DNA from: Opitutia bacterium | Lineage (GTDB): Bacteria > Verrucomicrobiota > Verrucomicrobiia > Opitutales > Opitutaceae | Direction: 5' to 3' | DNA: 64,000 nt | NCBI GenBank assembly: GCA_016190985.1 | Contig: JACPPI010000012.1 | Span: forward strand, 36,462-100,461 | In this document: positions 59,497 through 64,000 of the stretch, piece after piece | How the letters are laid out: every line of letters begins with the position of its first letter | How positions within the stretch are numbered: position 1 is the stretch's first letter | Notes under the pieces: generated by a model | Database searches by the model: none | Told to the model about the DNA's origin: nothing | What the model saw: only the letters and a program-made list of their open reading frames with translations | Program-made: the position numbers and the translations under genes

Positions 59497-60237
59497 ATGA
59501 AAAAACTCCTCCTGCTCGGCGGTCTCGCGGTCCTGCTCGTGGTATATGTCGGCCTGACCTTTTCCCTCGGCTCGATCGTGAAGGCGGGCGTGAATTCCTT
59601 CGGCCCCAAGCTCACGCAGACGAGGGTCGAGCTGGCCGGGGCGAACATCTCCCCGCTGACCGGCAGCGGCACGCTGACCGGCCTCACGGTCGGCAACCCC
59701 AAAGGCTGGTCCGACAACGACGCCTTCCGGCTGGGCAAGGTGCAGGTCGATGTGCAGCCGTTCTCCATTCTTGGCGACCACATCGTGGTCAACGAAATCT
59801 CCATCGACGGGCCGGAATTCCTCTACGAGACAAAGATCGTCGCCAGCAACATCAAGGATATGCTCAAGAACATCGAGAACTTCACGGGGAGCGGCGGCCA
59901 GGCGGCCGAGACCAAGGCGGGGAAGCCAATCAAGTTCGAGGTGAAAAAATTCCGCCTGACCGGCGGCGTCGTGAAACTGGGCGTCGGTCCCGCCGCTGTG
60001 CCCGTGCCGCTGCCCCCGATCTCGATTGATGACCTCGGGGTGAAGGAAGGCGGCATCACGCCCGATCAGCTCGCGGGAGCTGTCATGAAGCAGGTGCTCA
60101 GCGGCATCGTGGCCGGCACGGCCAACGCCCTCGGCCAGGTGGGCTCGACCGCCGGGGCCGCCTCGCTGGAGAAGACCAAGGATGCAGCCAAGAAGGCCGG
60201 CGAAAGCCTGAAGAAACTCCTCGGGGGCAAACCCTGA
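59497..60237 (+). CDS. exported AsmA-like/DUF748-like protein of unknown function
   Basis: This 246-aa protein has an N-terminal membrane anchor ([19 protein letters not shown]), then a beta-rich domain typical of AsmA/DUF748-type proteins ([56 protein letters not shown]), and an amphipathic helical tail ([19 protein letters not shown]). Such proteins line envelope lipid-transport routes. It is divergent from parE. Confidence 0.65.
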   Translation: MKKLLLLGGLAVLLVVYVGLTFSLGSIVKAGVNSFGPKLTQTRVELAGANISPLTGSGTLTGLTVGNPKGWSDNDAFRLGKVQVDVQPFSILGDHIVVNEISIDGPEFLYETKIVASNIKDMLKNIENFTGSGGQAAETKAGKPIKFEVKKFRLTGGVVKLGVGPAAVPVPLPPISIDDLGVKEGGITPDQLAGAVMKQVLSGIVAGTANALGQVGSTAGAASLEKTKDAAKKAGESLKKLLGGKP

Positions 60238-60256
60238 CGCCGTCAGCCCGATAAAG

Positions 60257-60281
60257 AATCCCCGGCTTGCGCGGGGTTCCT
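60257..60281 (+). terminator. weak hairpin after the AsmA-like gene
   Basis: CCCCG and CGGGG pair around a 7-nt loop 23 bp after the stop, without a clear U-run. It overlaps the apparent start of the degraded thioredoxin gene. Confidence 0.35.
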
Positions 60282-60635
60282 CACCGCTCCGCGAGCTGGT
60301 GCGGGCCCTGCCGGGAGTTCACGCCCGGGTTTGGGCAGGCCAGTCGCGAGCTGAAGGCGAAGCACCTGGGATTCGAGGTGGTGTTCGTCAGCGCCGACCA
60401 CTTGGCGGGCGACATGCGCGACTACATGAAGGAAGACAGGATGCCGTGGCTGGCGGTCAAATACGAAGCGCGCAGCGAGAAGATCACCAGCTGCTCCGGT
60501 CCGGGCATCCCGTGCCTCGTGCTGGTCGACGCCAAGGGCCAGCAGGTGCTGGCCGACTCGTTCCAGGGCGACAATTGCGGCGGGCCGCAGCAGGCGCTGG
60601 CCGAGACCCGGCGGATTTTACAGCGCGGGCGGTAA
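60267..60635 (+). pseudogene. 5'-truncated thioredoxin-like (nucleoredoxin/tryparedoxin type) gene
   Basis: The frame enters directly at [15 protein letters not shown], the active-site motif of nucleoredoxin-like proteins, which should be preceded by about 30-60 residues of fold. Instead the upstream DNA is a hairpin and a non-matching junction (LRGVPHR). The remainder is well preserved (FEVVFVSADHLAGDMRDYM; MPWLAVKY; GIPCLVLVDAKGQQV; CSGPGIPC). A TTG at 60267 is the only start in frame, so this is probably a fragment left by a deletion. Confidence 0.65.
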
Positions 60636-60690
60636 GTGGCCCTTCACGCATTCGGTTTGATTTGGGCGGAAACCCACCCAGCCTCGACGC

Positions 60691-60879
60691 ATGAAAAAAT
60701 CTCCTCCCAGTGTGCGCGCCCTGTTGTCAATTTCGCTCCTCGTTTCTTTGACGGGCTGCACGACCAAAGAGAAGACGGCGGCGCAGATGGAAAAAGAGGA
60801 CGAATACGTCACCGTAACGGTGACCGGCAGCAATATTCCCAAAAAAATCAAGAAGTCCGGCGCGCCCAAGGGCAACTGA
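60691..60879 (+). CDS. small lipoprotein
   Basis: This 62-aa protein has a lipoprotein signal (LLSISLLVSLTGC, Cys 23 as lipid site) and a short, charged mature part ending KKIKKSGAPKGN. The segment VTVTVTGSNIPKK resembles the plug start of verrucomicrobial TonB-dependent receptors (VTGSNIP). It lies about 0.8 kb from such a receptor, but on the opposite strand. Function unknown. Confidence 0.6.
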   Translation: MKKSPPSVRALLSISLLVSLTGCTTKEKTAAQMEKEDEYVTVTVTGSNIPKKIKKSGAPKGN

Positions 60880-60969
60880 CCGGCTGTTTTGCCCGGCGAT
60901 GGCGGGCACGGTCTGCTCCGGAGCCGTTGCCGGATTGACGCACACGGGCCGCGGCGGAAGCTTCGCGGC

Positions 60970-61378
60970 ATGAAAGTCATCCACGGCCTGGAAGTGCTCT
61001 CGTCGTGGTGCCACCGGGTCGAGCCGGTATGGGCGCAGTTGAAACAGCGCTATGCCGGGCGCGCCGAATTCGATGGGAAGGCCGCACTGATGCAACCTGG
61101 CGACGTGGCCGCGTCGCAGGCACAGAGCGACTGGTTTTACCGGCGCAGCGGCCTGGTGATGCGATCGCCCTGCATGCTCAACTCCGGCTGGCTGGAGCCA
61201 AAGCGCGCCGGGCGCTACGATGCGCCCAACCCGGTGATCGAAGCCGCGAAGGATTTTGGCTCCAGTGGCGACGAGATCCGGGGCTGGCCGTGACGCACGC
61301 GGCCCTGCGCGAAGGGCAGAAGGTGGGCGGCATGGCCACGGCGGTGCGGATCGCCGCCCAAGCCGGCCCAGCAAAGAT
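60970..61378 (+). pseudogene. degraded DsbA-family (2-hydroxychromene-isomerase-like) thioredoxin-fold gene
   Basis: The first frame (60970-61293) encodes a DsbA-like start (VIHGLEVLSSWCHRVEPVWAQL) with SWC-H-x-V-E-P where CxxC would be. It stops early at GDEIRGWP. The expected continuation (AVTHAALREGQKVGGMATAVRIAAQAG, DsbA-like) is found immediately after in another frame (about 61290-61378). A frameshift near 61285 explains both, and the 3' end is missing as well. Confidence 0.55.
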
Positions 61379-61554
61379 CCCCGGAGCAACTTCCCGCGAC
61401 CGTCGGAGTGACGGTATCATTGCTCATGTTGGCTGTTCGGGTTAGCGGTTAACCCGCCCCAAGCCAACCCTCGGAAAATGTGCGAAACATGCCGGACGTT
61501 ATCCTGCGCGAAACACGGGCAGCACCGTTGCGGCGTGCTCGCCGCCCGGTGTAT

Positions 61555-61624
61555 GTCCTGAGTTCTGCGCCGGCCGCCCGGCCGCGCCCTGCGCTGGCGG
61601 CCCGGATGGCGCAAACTCAGGCAT
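61555..61624. repeat. inverted repeat related to the GTTCTCGCC family
   Basis: CCTGAGTTCTGCGCC (61557-61571) and GGCGCAAACTCAGG (61608-61621) are inverted around a Pro/Arg-codon-rich GC centre. They are preceded by GCCGCCCGGTGTATGT, which matches the flank of the parC copy (GCCGCCCGGTGTTTGT). Confidence 0.6.
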
Positions 61625-61652
61625 AAAAAAGGCGGCTCCCGGAGGAGCCGCC
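61625..61652 (-). terminator. intrinsic terminator of the TonB-dependent receptor gene
   Basis: On the minus strand GGCGGCTCC-TCCG-GGAGCCGCC forms a perfect 9-bp stem followed by TTTTTT. It lies about 26 bp after the stop at 61679. Confidence 0.92.
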
Positions 61653-61678
61653 TTGATGGCCAGGAATTGGCGGAGGAG

Positions 61679-64000
61679 TTACAGCTTCTTCTCGAGCTGG
61701 AAGTAGACGAAGCGCCCGACGTTCGTGTAGAGGGTGCCGGGGTAGTTGGTGGAATTATTACCCTCGTCCTGGGCCAGCGGCGGATTGGTGTTCAGGAGGT
61801 TGTTGACGCCCGCGGTCAGCTTCATGTCCGTCCACCACTTCACATCGCTTGGGCTCTTCGAGGGGAAGAGTTTGTAGGTGGCCTGGAAGTTGTAGAAGAT
61901 GGTCGAAGCCACGCGGCGGGGATTGCTGTCGAGGTCGAGGTCGGCGAAGCCGTCCCTGTAGTAGCCGGAGAGGCGGGCGTTGATGCCCTTGAAGCTCCAG
62001 GAGAGCCAGCCCTGCCCCTTCCACTTCAGGTAGCCGTCATCGGAGGAACCGGCCGGAATGCCCTGACCGATGTATTCGACCAGCTTGCCGTCGCCGATGA
62101 AGTCGATCTTGTAGGAGTTGATGTAGGCGATGTTCAGGCCCGCTTCAAAGCGGCCGGCGGCCTCGGTCTTCCAGGAATAGCTGGTGGTGAAATCGAGACC
62201 TTGGATCACCGTCGCGCCCAGGTTGCGGTAGACGGAGTTGACCTGGACGACGGTGAGCGCGAAGTCGCGGATGATGCTTTCACCCGGGATCAAGCCGGGC
62301 GAATTCGCCGAAGTCGAAACCACCGGGGGGACTCCGCCGGTATACGAGCGGTTAATGGTGTCCTGGTGGTCAATCGAGACGGTGCCATTGCGCTCGATGC
62401 GCCAGGCATCCATGGCGAAGGTGAAGCCCTCCAGCGCGCCCTTCGGGGTCCAGACGACACCCACGTTGTAGGACTTGGAGGTCTCGGGCGCGAGGTTCTT
62501 GTTGCCGGACGAGGTCACGGGCTGCTCGGTTTCATTGACGCCGGAATAGGGGTCTCTGACATTGGTGAGCGCATTGACCGGGGGGGCATAAAGCTGATAA
62601 AGCGAAGGCTGGAGGAAGCCCTTGCCCCAGCTGGCGCGGAAGACGAGGCTGTCATTCATCGGCACCCAGCGGAGGCCGACCTTGGGCACGAAGACCGTCT
62701 GGCCGCTGGTGACGAAGTTCTCGTAGCGGCCGGCGACATTGAGCGACAGTCTGCGCGCGAAATCCACCGAGTGCTTCTCGCTGAACAGGGGGATCGCGAA
62801 CTCGGTGTAGTAGGACACCACCTTGCGCTGGCGCGAGATGGGGGACGCCGGAGTGGAGGCGAGGATTTCACCGGCCTGCGTCGAGGAGTCGGGGCGCTGA
62901 TCGATGGCCTCCCGGCGGAAATCGACGCCGAGGGCGAAGCCGACATCGCCGGCGGGCATGCTCATCAATTCGCCGGTGGTGGCGCTGAGGCCGCCATCAA
63001 ACAGCTTCGACTTGTTGAAATCGCGCGCGAACTGGATGGCGTAACTGACCGGCGCGCTGTTGGACGGGATCGGGTTCCGGTAGTAGCCGAACGGATTGTA
63101 GGGCACCGTGGTGCCGATGTATTCCGGACTGGCCGGATTGAAGATCGGGTCCGCCGCATTCAGCGCCCGCAGCATGCGGGTGGTGTTGATCAGCCGGTTG
63201 TTTTGCCGGTTCTCAATGAGGCTGTAACGGCCCACCGCGTTCACCGTGAATTTGTCCGCGACGTTGTCGAAGCGCAGGCCGCCGGTCATGGCGAACGCCG
63301 AGTTGTTGGTTTCATAGACCCGGTTGCCGAACTCGGCCAGGCGGATGCGGGAGCTGCCCGAGATGTCCTGGTTGAAGGGATTGAACGGGTTGTAGGCGCC
63401 GACGGCGGCGGTGCGCCCGAGGCCAGCGGCGATTTCCGCCGCGGTCAGGATCGGGTTGGGTGTCCGGGCCGGGATCACGATGGACTTCTGGCCGGGCGAG
63501 GCGAAGTTGCCGGTGGCGTAGGGGGCCAGTTCATCGTATTGCGTGATCGCCTGGTAAAAGGCGTCACCGAAGAACTTGGCGCTCTTCCCGAAGAAGTCTC
63601 GCTCCCACGCCGTGAACATGCCGCGGCGGGTGCTCTCGGGAAACGAGCCGGAGAACTCGTTGTAGTTGAAAAAGGACGAGCGGCCCGTGGTGAAAGTGTA
63701 GGCGCTGGCCGGCAGACTGCCGGTGTTCGTCGTCCGGGCCGGAAAGGTGGTCCCGAAGAAGGTGTTCGTCGTCGTGTTCGGCACGCCGTTGATCGTGATG
63801 GGGGAGCCGGGGGCCAGGCCGAGGGCCTGCTCAACCGCGGTGCGGGTGAGCTGGAAGTTGGGCGGCGAGGAGTTCGTGCTCAGGAAGGCCGGGACGGCCG
63901 AGTAATCGCGATCCTTGTTGAAGATCGGCTGCCGCATCGAGAAATTGGCGCCGAAGGTGAGGCTTCCGGTGTCCGAGGTGACGCCGTAGACCATATTCGC
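61679..64000 (-). CDS. TonB-dependent outer-membrane receptor, C-terminal part (runs off the window)
   Basis: About 773 codons of a large beta-barrel receptor are visible. It has many amphipathic strands separated by long extracellular loops, and signatures near the end such as WRIERNGTVSIDHQDTINR-type segments and PGTLYTNVGRFVYFQLEKKL with a terminal aromatic-rich strand. The plug domain and signal peptide lie beyond position 64000; the ATG near the edge is internal. This barrel type (large, Asn/Ser/Thr-rich) is abundant in Opitutaceae. Ligand unknown, probably a carbohydrate or a siderophore. Confidence 0.85.
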   Translation of the reverse strand, partial: ANMVYGVTSDTGSLTFGANFSMRQPIFNKDRDYSAVPAFLSTNSSPPNFQLTRTAVEQALGLAPGSPITINGVPNTTTNTFFGTTFPARTTNTGSLPASAYTFTTGRSSFFNYNEFSGSFPESTRRGMFTAWERDFFGKSAKFFGDAFYQAITQYDELAPYATGNFASPGQKSIVIPARTPNPILTAAEIAAGLGRTAAVGAYNPFNPFNQDISGSSRIRLAEFGNRVYETNNSAFAMTGGLRFDNVADKFTVNAVGRYSLIENRQNNRLINTTRMLRALNAADPIFNPASPEYIGTTVPYNPFGYYRNPIPSNSAPVSYAIQFARDFNKSKLFDGGLSATTGELMSMPAGDVGFALGVDFRREAIDQRPDSSTQAGEILASTPASPISRQRKVVSYYTEFAIPLFSEKHSVDFARRLSLNVAGRYENFVTSGQTVFVPKVGLRWVPMNDSLVFRASWGKGFLQPSLYQLYAPPVNALTNVRDPYSGVNETEQPVTSSGNKNLAPETSKSYNVGVVWTPKGALEGFTFAMDAWRIERNGTVSIDHQDTINRSYTGGVPPVVSTSANSPGLIPGESIIRDFALTVVQVNSVYRNLGATVIQGLDFTTSYSWKTEAAGRFEAGLNIAYINSYKIDFIGDGKLVEYIGQGIPAGSSDDGYLKWKGQGWLSWSFKGINARLSGYYRDGFADLDLDSNPRRVASTIFYNFQATYKLFPSKSPSDVKWWTDMKLTAGVNNLLNTNPPLAQDEGNNSTNYPGTLYTNVGRFVYFQLEKKL

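Larger units (their letters stand above)
61379..61678. other. 300-bp intergenic region with repeat and terminator
   Basis: No gene is seen. It contains a GTTCTCGCC-family repeat relative (61555-61624) and the minus-strand terminator of the TonB-dependent receptor gene (61625-61652). The remaining sequence has no recognisable feature. Confidence 0.6.

Overview
The window is a GC-rich (roughly 65-70%) bacterial chromosome segment with densely packed genes on both strands. Gene content and repeats suggest a Verrucomicrobiota member close to Opitutaceae. Pointers are a fused ccoNO-type cbb3 oxidase cluster, an ADOP-type permease, a large TonB-dependent receptor, Topo IV-like parE/parC, and several dispersed repeats of a kind I associate with that group. 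The assignment is an inference; no rRNA or other phylogenetic marker lies in the window.

Layout. (1) 1-11.1 kb is a nitrogen-oxide and copper block. A SCO1 tail and a NirK-like three-cupredoxin protein (with porin, DUF2249 and cupin genes behind it) read rightward. A leftward six-gene operon encodes two different heme-copper-oxidase-type subunits I, a CuA subunit II (norS/norY/senC arrangement), a SCO protein and a cytochrome b/ferredoxin/MvhD-like fusion. (2) 11.1-14.9 kb holds pdxH, an unknown gene and a class II ribonucleotide reductase. (3) 14.9-18.3 kb holds a DNR/FNR-type regulator, ric (iron-centre repair), a PocR-AraC regulator and a potassium channel. (4) 18.4-27.1 kb is the cbb3 oxidase and its maturation genes (ccoS-like, ccoNO fusion, ccoQ, ccoP, ccoG, ccoH-like, TauE/SafE-like, ccoI). 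(5) 27.1-29.5 kb is a lower-GC restriction-modification pair. (6) 29.5-45.6 kb is metabolic and envelope genes: adenine deaminase, Xaa-Pro aminopeptidase, ADOP permease, a NarL-type two-component system, a YdiJ-like FAD/Fe-S oxidoreductase, a saccharopine dehydrogenase/ALDH7 lysine pair and an esterase. (7) 45.7-54.6 kb has an unknown EF-hand membrane protein, an ECF sigma/anti-sigma pair facing a cytochrome c/DUF2231/phosphoesterase operon, and small enzymes. (8) 54.6-64 kb has parC, parE, degraded thioredoxin-fold genes and a TonB-dependent receptor that runs off the window.

How it fits together. Three FNR/DNR boxes (TTGAY-N4-RTCAA type) precede the NirK-like gene, the two-oxidase operon and ric. 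In all three the distance to a candidate -10 element fits an activator centred at -41.5, and the DNR-type regulator is encoded between them. This suggests a NO or low-oxygen response combining NO removal, Fe-S repair and microaerobic respiration. For the oxidase operon and ric the predicted transcription start falls on, or within 1 nt of, the start codon, which suggests leaderless mRNAs.

The other striking theme is repeats. A palindrome of form TGT[AC]A-N9-T[TG]ACA occurs seven times, three of them inside reading frames. Other repeat families have invaded ccoG, ccoI and parC in frame or duplicated gene starts. I saw no tRNA, rRNA, CRISPR array, phage or insertion sequence with a transposase.
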